Source: a virus
DNA length: 26,134 nt
Direction: 5' to 3' (one strand)
Virus record (IMG/VR): IMGVR_UViG_3300030000_000047
Location: 1-26,134 of that record
A model generated the notes under the pieces. The model was not told the DNA's origin and ran no database searches. It saw only the letters and a list, made by a program, of their open reading frames with translations. The translations under genes and the position numbers were made by a program. Within the stretch, counting starts at the first letter, position 1, and every line of letters begins with the position of its first letter. Below, in pieces: positions 1 to 8,000 of this stretch.

Positions 1-126
1 TAAAAAGGATAAGGTGTAGGTTGGTGGCTTTGGTCTTGCTTACGCACGAAAATCTAAGCGAAGATAAACATGTAGAAAGCTTATTATTTCCTTGTTTGGA
101 CGAGGGTTCGACTCCCTCCAGCTCCA
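1..126 (+). ncRNA. ssrA: tmRNA (ssrA), 3' end only
   Basis: The sequence carries the typical tmRNA 3' end: a GTAGAAAGC segment near 72-80, then GGACGAGGGTTCGACTCCC as the T-arm, and an acceptor strand CAGCTCC ending in a discriminator A at 126. The following bases are CTA, so the CCA tail is not encoded. The 5' half, including the tag reading frame, lies left of the window. tmRNA rescues ribosomes stalled on broken mRNAs, and the 3' ends of tRNA and tmRNA genes are common integration targets of phage tyrosine integrases. The integrase starting 132 bp downstream fits that. The call is firm; the exact 3' end is good to a base or two. Confidence 0.9.
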
Positions 127-127
127 C
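98..127 (+). other. probable prophage attachment site (attL) in ssrA 3' end
   Basis: The T-arm and acceptor strand of tmRNA lie directly beside a phage integrase that reads away from them. In this arrangement the crossover core normally lies inside the 3' end of the RNA gene, so the phage restores an intact gene on integration. The core limits cannot be set because the matching attR copy is not in the window; I searched the right end by eye for the GGTTCGACTCCC block and did not find it. Confidence 0.5.
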
Positions 128-137
128 TAAAAATTTC

Positions 138-175
138 TTAAACGCTTGATAATCTTTATGATTATCGGCGTTTAA
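138..175 (+). terminator. hairpin after ssrA, possible terminator
   Basis: TTAAACGC (138-145) pairs with GCGTTTAA (168-175), and inside it GATAATC (148-154) pairs with GATTATC (160-166) around a TTTAT loop. The two stems are separated only by a TT/G internal loop. The trailing T tract is weak (GTCGTTTA), so this may be a weak terminator for ssrA or an integrase/excision-related structure at the phage end. A second, smaller inverted repeat, ATAGAC / GTCTAT, lies at 183-188 and 201-206. Confidence 0.45.
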
Positions 176-258
176 GTCGTTTATAGACCTTTTAAAAATA
201 GTCTATTTTATATTATATTATTATAGTTCAATAGGTTACCACAAATTTACAGACGATT

Positions 259-1464
259 ATGTCAAGAAAGCAGACTATTATCATTTTTCCGCACCTTGTT
301 AATGGAGATGGATCACTTGATCGTGCTTGGTATGTAGAATGGAAATATCGTATTCCAGGTGACGCGGATCAAAAAAAAGGAAGGCATTATAAAGGCTTAA
401 ATATAGGCACCCGTGAGGAACGTACCAAAATAGCCAATAAAGTCATTCAGGAGAAGACTGAGTGGCTAAAATCAGGTGCATATTTGAATGGAGATATAAC
501 AAAAGTATATGCAGACGAATTGTTGTACAGAAATGAAGCTAAAATTCACGGAAAATACAGAGAGTCTGTAACTACGTTCAGAACGTATCTAAGCGCATTC
601 TTAGAGATAAAGAAAGAATCATTGAAGAATCCAAAGTCATACATGGATTTTCAATCTAAATTGCGATTATTCAATGCATGGCTCGAAAAAGAAAGGCTAA
701 ACGATCTTAATATAAGAAACATAAATCGTGAGCACATTAAACAATTTGCAATGCATCTTTCCAAAGAAGGATTAAGTAGAGCCACAATTGAAAAATATAT
801 CCAATGTGTGCATGCATTTTTCGAAAATGAGGTTGAGAATAAACGAATAGACTTTAACCCTGCAACAAACATTCCTAAAATGGGAAAAGTCGTAGATTGT
901 GCTGCAGTACCAATACACAAAAGCGATCGGGAAAAATTGAAAGAAGTTATTTCAAAATCTGACCCTCAACTTTGGTTAGCATGTGAAATTCAATATTACT
1001 GCGCAATACGACCGGGTACCGAATTACGACTAATGAAAATTCAATGGATAGACTTTGAAAAGAAGAATTTCAGGATCCCAAATATAGAAGCAAAAAATTC
1101 AACGGTAGAAATTGTTGTTATACCTGATTTTCTAATTGCCGAAATGAAAAGAATGCATCTGGATGATTACTATCATAGCCTATATATTTTTGGTAAAAAT
1201 GGATGTCCGGGTACGGAACCTTTAGGAAAAAACACGATGAGAAATCGATTTAATCGATATAGAGATTTTTTAGGCATCTCAAAAGAATACAAATTTTACA
1301 GTTGGAAGCACACCGGTGCAATTCAGCTCAGTGAGAATGGAGTAAAGGCCTATGATTTACAAACGCATTTGCGTCATAAAAGCTATACAACCACTGAGGT
1401 GTATCTGAGAAAAAGAATACCACGAAACGATAGTAGCGTAAATCAATTTACCTCTGAAATATGA
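259..1464 (+). CDS. int: phage tyrosine-type integrase
   Basis: A 401-aa site-specific recombinase that would integrate and excise the prophage at ssrA. Residues about 100-200 look like the SAM-like core-binding domain. Residues about 220-390 look like the catalytic domain, with the box I arginine at R251 in IRPGTELRLM, a candidate beta-hairpin lysine near K279, a box II region YSWKHTGA (347-354), H373 in LRHKS and the nucleophile Y382 in TEVYLR. In box II the usual HxxRH reads YSWKH, so the canonical His and Arg positions hold Tyr and Lys. I believe related Bacteroidota integrases share this, but could not check. It starts at the ATG at 259, is the only plus-strand gene, and ends at a terminator shared with the convergent methyltransferase. 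Confidence 0.93.
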   Translation: MSRKQTIIIFPHLVNGDGSLDRAWYVEWKYRIPGDADQKKGRHYKGLNIGTREERTKIANKVIQEKTEWLKSGAYLNGDITKVYADELLYRNEAKIHGKYRESVTTFRTYLSAFLEIKKESLKNPKSYMDFQSKLRLFNAWLEKERLNDLNIRNINREHIKQFAMHLSKEGLSRATIEKYIQCVHAFFENEVENKRIDFNPATNIPKMGKVVDCAAVPIHKSDREKLKEVISKSDPQLWLACEIQYYCAIRPGTELRLMKIQWIDFEKKNFRIPNIEAKNSTVEIVVIPDFLIAEMKRMHLDDYYHSLYIFGKNGCPGTEPLGKNTMRNRFNRYRDFLGISKEYKFYSWKHTGAIQLSENGVKAYDLQTHLRHKSYTTTEVYLRKRIPRNDSSVNQFTSEI

Positions 1465-1469
1465 GATAG

Positions 1470-1500
1470 AAAAAAGGCATTCGCAATGAATGCCTTTTTT
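1470..1500. terminator. bidirectional intrinsic terminator between int and methyltransferase
   Basis: A perfect inverted repeat: AAAAAAGGCATTC (1470-1482) and GAATGCCTTTTTT (1488-1500) around a GCAAT loop. It has a T tract on both strands and sits between two convergent genes whose stops are at 1464 and 1509, so it should end transcription from both sides. Confidence 0.9.
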
Positions 1501-1508
1501 ATTTGTGT

Positions 1509-2336
1509 TTAGACTCTTTTGTAAAGCATTATATCCGTATAACCGGCATTCTTGCTCAACCTAGCGAACATTTCTTTTTTAGTTGCTCCCTTGAATGGAT
1601 TATCAGCTTTTAAATTCTTTTCAATCCAATCGGTCAACTCAATTATTGATGATTTATTCGAAGTGAAATAAAAGTAACTCGTATTCTTTAGCACCTGTAA
1701 CACATCTAAATAATTACTTAAACGCCAATAATTCGTATAAGTACTCACATCAGTACTCAAATATGGCGGGTCAACTAGAAATACGACACCTGGTATATGC
1801 TTCCAACGATCAAATAATTCCCGGTAATCTTGCTTTACAACATCAATGCCCTTCAGGTAATCATCAGCTGGATCATAATCATTCTTGCGAATGCAATTAT
1901 ACATCGTTTGTTTCGACATTTCAGCATAACTGGTTGCGTAATTCATGCTAAACAACAGACTCGAAGATATAGTAATGTAATCGACAAAGCCGGTTGTTTT
2001 TTCTTCAAATGCAATAGCCTGTAGAATCTGTTCTTTGGCCTCTTTACTGATAATTTTTTCTGCAGGATAATTCTGTAGAATCGTGCGAAACTTAGCCAAC
2101 AATGCATTCGTACACTCAATGTTAGCTATTCGCAAATGATAGTCGTCAAAATCATTATAAATAACTGTTGCATCCGGCAACTGTTGCTTTACCCAATGGC
2201 TCAGCAAACCACTACCACCAAATAGATCAATAAATAATGGTGCTGTTTTAAACTCTTTTAAAGCTGTTTTAAAGTCGGCCATAAATCGACGTTTTTGCCC
2301 CTGAAAGGGTAGAGGCGATTGATTGTAATTTTTCAT
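1509..2336 (-). CDS. DNA N6-adenine methyltransferase, Dam/D12 class
   Basis: A 275-aa protein with the order of motifs of D12-class (alpha) N6-adenine methyltransferases. An N-terminal PFQGQKRRF (10-18) resembles the family's PfxxxGxK start. The SAM-binding DLFGGSG follows at 37-43, and the catalytic DPPY at 189-192 in FLVDPPYLSTD. No restriction endonuclease is adjacent, so it is an orphan, probably protecting phage DNA from host restriction or marking it for regulation or packaging. It starts at the ATG at 2336. It follows the long hairpin that ends the lysis operon, which suggests its own promoter in 2337-2395, although I see no good -33/-7 pair there. Target sequence unknown. Confidence 0.88.
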   Translation of the reverse strand: MKNYNQSPLPFQGQKRRFMADFKTALKEFKTAPLFIDLFGGSGLLSHWVKQQLPDATVIYNDFDDYHLRIANIECTNALLAKFRTILQNYPAEKIISKEAKEQILQAIAFEEKTTGFVDYITISSSLLFSMNYATSYAEMSKQTMYNCIRKNDYDPADDYLKGIDVVKQDYRELFDRWKHIPGVVFLVDPPYLSTDVSTYTNYWRLSNYLDVLQVLKNTSYFYFTSNKSSIIELTDWIEKNLKADNPFKGATKKEMFARLSKNAGYTDIMLYKRV

Positions 2337-2395
2337 TCTTTTTTATTTTCTATTTAAAAACTAATATATACTTTTGTGACGCTCTCAAAGCTCAT

Positions 2396-2461
2396 AAAAA
2401 AAAGGTGCACAAACACCAACGAAAAGGCATTTAGCCTCTGTCGTGGTGTTTGTGCACCTTT
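2396..2461 (-). terminator. strong terminator with 18-bp perfect stem after the lysis cassette
   Basis: AAAGGTGCACAAACACCA (2401-2418) and TGGTGTTTGTGCACCTTT (2444-2461) form a perfect 18-bp inverted repeat. On the minus strand it is followed by a run of eight T (plus-strand A at 2396-2403). The 25-nt loop contains CGA/TCG, which could extend the stem past a bulged A, and a nested AGGC/GCCT mini-hairpin (2425-2428 and 2434-2437). It lies 47 bp past the spanin gene and should end the tail-lysis transcript. The stem is longer than needed for termination. Confidence 0.85.
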
Positions 2462-2507
2462 GTCATTTTAACCGCCTGAGAGCCGGTGAATGGAGATGGG
2501 GGCTTTT

Positions 2508-3218
2508 TTATCCCCCCTTTATCAAACTAAATATTTTCTTTATCCAATTCCAAATCAACTCATACCATTTAAAGTGAATAAGTAAGAAAACGAGTGACGC
2601 ACCAACTGCTATTCCGGCAAGTAGCCATTTCCACCAGTTACTAACCGGCGTTGTCTTAACCTCTGTTTTTGATTGTAACTTTGAAATAACCTTTGCCTGA
2701 CTATCGACTTTTTGGGTTAATTGCCGATTATAATTCGTCTGAATGTTTAGCTTAGCATTCAAATTTTCTTCGGTCTTGTCATTTTTATTCGTAATTTCAT
2801 TTTCATCGGTTACCGTTTCGCGAAGAACCGGTGGCTTACCGGTTACGGGATCAGTTGGTTTTGACGTATCGAAATCGGTTACTTTTGTGACCTTATTCGT
2901 TGTTTTTGATTCCGAAGAATCGGTTGTTTTATTCTGGACCTGTTCAGATCCAGAAGTAACTTGCAGATTTTGTTTTTCGTCAGATTGCTTTTGTACACCG
3001 ACTTCCGATTTTACATTGGATGTCACGTTCGATTTCTCCAGTTTCTTCGTGCCGGAGCATGAAACTATGAGGAACATTGAGAATAGAAGTAATCCAAGCT
3101 GAAAAGCTTTTGTATGCCGAAGAATGTCGATGTTATTCGGATTCATCCGGAAACGTTCACCCCGGATATATGCGGCTACTATATTCCGCCAAGTTGTGTT
3201 TTTTTTCTTTGTTTTCAT
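2508..3218 (-). CDS. putative unimolecular spanin (lipoprotein with C-terminal membrane anchor)
   Basis: A 236-aa protein with a hydrophobic stretch at about 40-53 ending in the lipobox IVSC (C54), so its N-terminus would be lipidated in the outer membrane. A charged, Thr/Ser/Lys-rich periplasmic region (55-190) follows, coiled-coil-like at about 145-185. A membrane segment lies at about 196-214 (WLLAGIAVGASLVFLLI) with a basic tail. Outer-membrane lipid at one end and inner-membrane helix at the other is the layout of u-spanins such as T1 gp11, which fuse the two membranes in the last step of lysis. It begins 4 bp after the endolysin stop, the expected position. The ATG at 3146 (residue 25) would give a more normal signal peptide and may be the true start. 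Confidence 0.7.
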   Translation of the reverse strand: MKTKKKNTTWRNIVAAYIRGERFRMNPNNIDILRHTKAFQLGLLLFSMFLIVSCSGTKKLEKSNVTSNVKSEVGVQKQSDEKQNLQVTSGSEQVQNKTTDSSESKTTNKVTKVTDFDTSKPTDPVTGKPPVLRETVTDENEITNKNDKTEENLNAKLNIQTNYNRQLTQKVDSQAKVISKLQSKTEVKTTPVSNWWKWLLAGIAVGASLVFLLIHFKWYELIWNWIKKIFSLIKGG

Positions 3219-3222
3219 GGCA

Positions 3223-3681
3223 TTATTTTAATATGACATAGCCGTTTTCGGTTTTGCCTGATTGTTTAATAGCAAGAAGTTGTTGCCACGTATGGCCGAA
3301 GGTCTTTTCAAAATGTGGTTTGTCCACGATGCTTTTAAAATCACCACCCCAAGCATAACCAGCATCTTTGAATACTTTTACCACTTCCATCCAATCGGGA
3401 ATTTTATCTCCATCAAAATCTTTGTTAGTATCCCAAATCATTTTTCCACCGTCAGCCAAACAGAAATCAAAAGCCAATCCATAATTATGAATGCTCTGAC
3501 CTCCTTTGGCATTAGTTACTTTGGGACGTTGCGCATAAAGTTTATCCTGCTCTGCAAAAGTTCGAAGTCCTTGCGTGACTACCATCTTTACATTTCCTTT
3601 CAAAACACTGCTATTAATCTTATCAACAAGTGTCTGAACTTCCGCTCTAATAAGCGGGTGTAGTGTGTCTATTTTACTCAT
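3223..3681 (-). CDS. endolysin, M15-family peptidase
   Basis: A 152-aa peptidoglycan peptidase of the M15 family (D-Ala-D-Ala carboxypeptidase / L-Ala-D-Glu endopeptidase type). It shows the zinc-binding SxHxxGxAxD signature SIHNYGLAFD (S63, H65, D72) and the C-terminal KPHFE with the third zinc ligand H123, preceded by WGGDF at 111-115. There is no signal peptide, so it would need the holin encoded just upstream to reach the wall. I chose the ATG at 3681, which overlaps the holin gene by 8 bp. A longer frame from a GTG at 3711 adds ten basic residues and is less likely. The spanin gene follows 4 bp downstream. Confidence 0.9.
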   Translation of the reverse strand: MSKIDTLHPLIRAEVQTLVDKINSSVLKGNVKMVVTQGLRTFAEQDKLYAQRPKVTNAKGGQSIHNYGLAFDFCLADGGKMIWDTNKDFDGDKIPDWMEVVKVFKDAGYAWGGDFKSIVDKPHFEKTFGHTWQQLLAIKQSGKTENGYVILK

Positions 3682-3928
3682 TATTTTCTTTTTTAAATGG
3701 TTTGCCCTCACTGTTAGAGAACAGATTCTTTGATATGTATCCTGAAAATCCTATTACAGCCCCGATACCAAATGCCTTCAGTAACGTACTCCATTCGAAT
3801 GTTGAGAAATCAACAATCATTGAAGCTGCTGCACCTATTGTGCTCACTGCCGATGAAAAACCGGCTACAATCAATCCTTTCCAAAAGTCCGATTGTTTCA
3901 ATTTTAAAAATTCTGATCGATTTGCCAT
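3674..3928 (-). CDS. putative holin, two membrane helices
   Basis: An 84-aa protein with hydrophobic segments at about 17-38 (WKGLIVAGFSSAVSTIGAAA) and 49-66 (LLKAFGIGAVIGFSGYI) and a charged, Lys/Glu-rich C-terminus. This small two-helix profile plus its position directly before the endolysin (8-bp overlap) makes a holin likely: it would form inner-membrane lesions that release the endolysin at a set time. I recognise no sequence family for certain. Confidence 0.65.
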   Translation of the reverse strand: MANRSEFLKLKQSDFWKGLIVAGFSSAVSTIGAAASMIVDFSTFEWSTLLKAFGIGAVIGFSGYISKNLFSNSEGKPFKKENNE

Positions 3929-3929
3929 T

Positions 3930-4169
3930 TTACTCTGTGTTTTGATTCGCTTTTATTTGAATTACAGCGTCATTAATATTCTGCACATAATTAAGTATTT
4001 TGTCTTGATTTTTTTCTAGTATTTCAATGCGCACTTTATACTCCCGATTATCTTTCTCTAAATCGGAATTGCGAGAATTACTAGCTAACGTTCCGGAAAA
4101 TGCAGCCAATAAAATGGCAATTATCCATCCTGCTATAGTTTTGAAATCGATTGTATTCGCACTCATCAC
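3930..4169 (-). CDS. small membrane-anchored coiled-coil protein, lysis cassette
   Basis: A 79-aa protein with one N-terminal membrane segment at about 12-30 (IAGWIIAILLAAFSGTLA), then a charged heptad-like region to the C-terminus (DLEKDNREYKVRIEILEKN). The stop lies 1 bp before the holin-candidate start. It could be a second holin, an antiholin or a holin regulator; the sequence alone does not decide. Confidence 0.6.
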   Translation of the reverse strand: MMSANTIDFKTIAGWIIAILLAAFSGTLASNSRNSDLEKDNREYKVRIEILEKNQDKILNYVQNINDAVIQIKANQNTE

Positions 4170-4178
4170 ATTTTATTT

Positions 4179-4694
4179 TTAAATTTTCACAAGTCCAAAT
4201 TCAAACCACGGCACAAGATTTATCTCTTTGTAAATCTTGCAATTTTCCTGATCAATTTGTGTGAATTTCAGTTTTCGTAATTCGGCATCACTAACCTTTG
4301 AATCCATCTTGAGGTTATATGAAGCTAACTTTGCTTCGTACTTATCAATGTCATCCTGATGTACGGCTTTGAGTTCATTCATTTTGATTTTGAACTCTAC
4401 GTATTTTGGGTTCGGTTTGCTGAAATCCAGTTTTCCATCCTCCTTAATATGATACGGAGGTACGGACAAGCCATTTCCAAAATCATCACCGAATTGTTGA
4501 AATAGTGCGGATGATTCTCGACGGTAATTGTCGAGCATTTTATCGATAAGTTTTTTACTCTCTAATAAAGGATACACTATTGGCTCCATCAACTTGATGT
4601 TTTTAAACACTCTCACCATATCATCTACTTCACCAATTTGCGTTGCAGACTGTAATGAGTCATATAATTCTACTAATTTTCCGTTTGTCTTCAT
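4179..4694 (-). CDS. hypothetical phage protein, 171 aa
   Basis: Not recognised. The product is soluble and mostly helical in character, with many Lys, Asp and Glu and no signal peptide or membrane segment. It lies between the fibre-associated gene at 4704-5006 and the lysis cassette, 9 bp after the former and 9 bp before the latter, so it is part of the tail-lysis operon. By position it could be a fibre chaperone or tail accessory protein; I have no motif to support that. Confidence 0.7.
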   Translation of the reverse strand: MKTNGKLVELYDSLQSATQIGEVDDMVRVFKNIKLMEPIVYPLLESKKLIDKMLDNYRRESSALFQQFGDDFGNGLSVPPYHIKEDGKLDFSKPNPKYVEFKIKMNELKAVHQDDIDKYEAKLASYNLKMDSKVSDAELRKLKFTQIDQENCKIYKEINLVPWFEFGLVKI

Positions 4695-4703
4695 AAAATA
4701 GAT

Positions 4704-5006
4704 TTAAGCGTTAGTGCTAGCACTTACGTCAGTTAATAACTTATTGTAAATGGCATCAACATCATTAATGATTGTTTGTCTGTCAACTAATAATGACGAG
4801 CTGTTAAAACTACAATTAACAAAGAAATTAGAGCTGCTTAGGTCTGGAATATTGAAGCTCCCAATGCCAATTCCTTTCTTACTAATCTGCCCGCTTACAT
4901 TAATTAATTTCGAACTAAGTACGTTATAATTCAATACATAATCAAAGTCTCCAATAGTAGTTTTTCCACTTCGATTCAGTGTTTCTGAAGTTGTTGTAAT
5001 CTCCAT
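4704..5006 (-). CDS. hypothetical phage protein, 100 aa
   Basis: Not recognised. A Ser/Thr/Asn-rich, probably beta-rich protein without membrane segments or cysteine motifs, starting at the ATG at 5006, 36 bp after the fibre gene stop. The position directly after the fibre suggests a small fibre-tip or assembly protein, but this is inference only. Its last codons (D-V-S-A-S-T-N-A) coincide with a 12-bp perfect palindrome, AGTGCTAGCACT. Confidence 0.65.
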   Translation of the reverse strand: MEITTTSETLNRSGKTTIGDFDYVLNYNVLSSKLINVSGQISKKGIGIGSFNIPDLSSSNFFVNCSFNSSSLLVDRQTIINDVDAIYNKLLTDVSASTNA

Positions 5007-5042
5007 GATTTTGTTTTTTAACTGTTTATAATTGTTTTGATA

Positions 5043-8000
5043 TTAAATTCCAAAAGCAATCCATGTAATGCGGATATTGCCTGAGCCATTGAATATGCTC
5101 ATGCCATTTAAATTTACATTAAATAGAGTATTATTTGTGCTACCATTCGCAGAATATCCGCCAGTCGTAGCATTCTGACAACCTGTATAAAATAGGTAAG
5201 TCGTAAAGGGAGATGCAAATGAAACAGTTGCAGTCGCACCATTATTCATATCAACATATCCCCAATTAATTTTTAAACCATTGGTAAATTTTTGATACCC
5301 GTTATTACTAGGAAAATTGTGGCCACCATCATAGGCAGTACCACCAGCAGCTATTAATTGAGCCGCAGTGTATCCGCCTAAATATGATGCACTACCTGCG
5401 CTAGCCGCATACCGCACGCCTAAATCTGAAGGCTCAACCCATCCACTACCGCTGTAAGCTCCGTTATTATACACATATCTCGAATAGTCTACATAGTTAG
5501 TGCCTTCACCGCGGTGTGTTGCGTAATCATGGGTATGTGTTGTCAACGAGTAGTTTGACGGAGTGAAGTTACCATCATGCCAAACTTTTCTCCATGAATA
5601 AAAAGTACTTCCACTTCCCCCCCAACCTCTGAACCATAGATTGTCATTAGCGTATCCGCCATATATTTGAAGCCCTGTATCAATTCCTTTAGCTACTATT
5701 AGCTGTCCGTAAGCACCAGGACTATTTGGTGGATTTCCTTCTGCATTATAAAATCCTGATGTCATAATAGAGTTGAAGTCTGTCGCATATCGTGAACCAT
5801 CCTGCTTCGTTACGGCATCATTTGCGTGACCAGCAGTATTAGCATAGTTCACACTAAAGTTTGACGGGTTGTAGACATACATATTTGATGCGTCACCAGA
5901 CCCCCATAACCAAGTTGGCTGCCCACCTTGCCCAGACCAATGAAAACGCATATATGCTGAATCGTTAGCTACATATTCTGTATACGAACTGTAAGTTGAA
6001 CCGTATACACTTAAACTATTTGCAAGTCCAGTTAATCCAGTTCCCGCACCTTGGAAAGTTGTTGCCTTTAAAGTACCGGTAGAAGATAAAATTTGTATTG
6101 CATCGCACGAATACATTGGTGATGGAGACCCAGATGCCCAAACAACATTATACCACGCTCCATCAGTCCTTGAAGGATAATGAGACAATCCTGTTGCGTT
6201 ACCTGCATTATTTGCATAGTTTACTGACTGGCTACCCATATCAGTAATTCCATATCCGGCTAGTGTTGTTGGCTTGCTTCCTATTTCCGACCACGAATAA
6301 GATGGTTTAGTTGAAGCTTTAGCCCACGCGTAAACATCGGATGCAGGCAAGGATGTAGGCATAAGTTGCCATGTTTTGTCACCACGCCAATATTGGTTGG
6401 AGTATCCGGATGTAATTACTGGCTCATAAATACCCGCATGAGCATGGTCACCATAAGCTGCTAAATAATGTGTAGATCCGAAACCGGGGAATCCAACTGT
6501 AGAGGCTGGAGCTGCATTGACATCTGAGTAAGTTATTGAAATGGGTAAGCTACCATCATAAACCTTCGAGTAGCCGGCAGCTCCATTAATGGTTAGCGCG
6601 TATGTACTCTTCAACGAGTCGGGAAAATCGCGTATCTGCGATTTGCTGATGGAAATTCCGTCTGATTTATTCCATGAATTGAATGCAGCTTCAGTTTTCA
6701 AATAACCTGCATCAGCATGGTTTCCCCATCCGTAAGCAGTTTCAAGCTCTAATTTGTATGCATTTGTAAAGCGGTTTACATCGGGGACAGATTCGTAAGC
6801 AGCTGCTATTTGCGAAGCAGACATAACCGAATTAAGTAGGTCCGGATCTGATAGTTTAATATACGATGCATTGGTACCTGTAGAAGTGGCTTTGTACAAC
6901 GCCCACCGGGAATCTCCGTCGTCCTGAACAAATACAGAGGTTGGTAACTTGGTTATATTATAAGCATCCCTATCAGCTATATTGGCAACAGTAATTTCAG
7001 AATACCGGCTAACAATAAGGTCATACAGCTTTTTCAGCGTATCACCATCGGAAGTTACACCGTCTTTTAGAGCCTCAATTAATTGCTCAGCAACGCCGGC
7101 TTGTTCCGGGGTGAATCCTAGATTATTTTGTTTTCCACGAAATTCAGCGATCTCAGCTTCAGTAATAAGTCTATCTGTTCCGTTTTTGTCAACTTTGTTC
7201 AACAATTTAGCATCCGAATTGACAATGCTTTCAACCTTTGTCATATCAACCGAAAAGACGGGGTGTGCCAAATCGGTTTTATTGATCAGGATATTGGTGC
7301 CAGGTATCGGATCAATAAACTGGCCGCCGACTTCCATATTTTGGTCGTCGTCCGATACTTTTGTGATGTAACAAAATACACCATACTTTGGGCGCATAGG
7401 TATTGCAACTCCCTTTCCGATGGTATTGGTCACACCAATAGAGGCTACAGCTCCCGGTTTGGCATATATATCGTAGTCTTGGTTACCTTTTTTATGATTA
7501 GTTGACCATACAGGAGGTGCAAGCGGATTAGAATCTTGCGTATTATCCCCCGGATCGTTAGAATTTGCGAAAATATAGAAAAATGTCGGCGGTAATTCAT
7601 CCTGAGTAAGCTTATGAGAATTTGCCCCACCAGTATTACCAACTTTCCCGTAATTTTCTGTATCATCCGAAACATCAGTTGGGGTAGCTGGTTTTGCAGG
7701 GTTATAACCCATTGGCATCACATCACGATGATCTGGAATAACGATACCATTTATAGGGACAAAATTATTATTGTAGTTGCCATCGCTCAATACAAACCCG
7801 GTAGGTATATTATCCGGATCATACCATTCTATAGTCATACCTTTTTTAATACCTGATATGAATATAGTCGGCGTAACAGTGGTTGACTGTGCACGTATCC
7901 CTGTGTCGGTAGTCCCTACCCACCAGTTACCATTGGTACCTATATAAGGTATTTCCCCAGCTTGACCATGAAGTGAAGCAATCCAGTCTGATTCCGATAA

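Noticed and set aside
2369-2376. A perfect plus-strand TACTTTTG -7 element just before the long hairpin, as a small-RNA promoter
   Set aside because: No -33 element lies 19 nt upstream, and the region is AT-rich enough for chance matches.
2743-3102. A 119-codon plus-strand open frame across the spanin gene
   Set aside because: It is antisense to a protein with a clear lipobox and membrane helix. Its Ser/Val/Phe-rich translation is what antisense of Lys/Glu/Thr-rich coding gives.
4709-4726. The palindrome AGTGCTAGCACT at the end of the 100-aa gene as an operator or terminator
   Set aside because: It encodes ordinary codons at the 3' end of the gene and has no T tract; chance is the simplest explanation.
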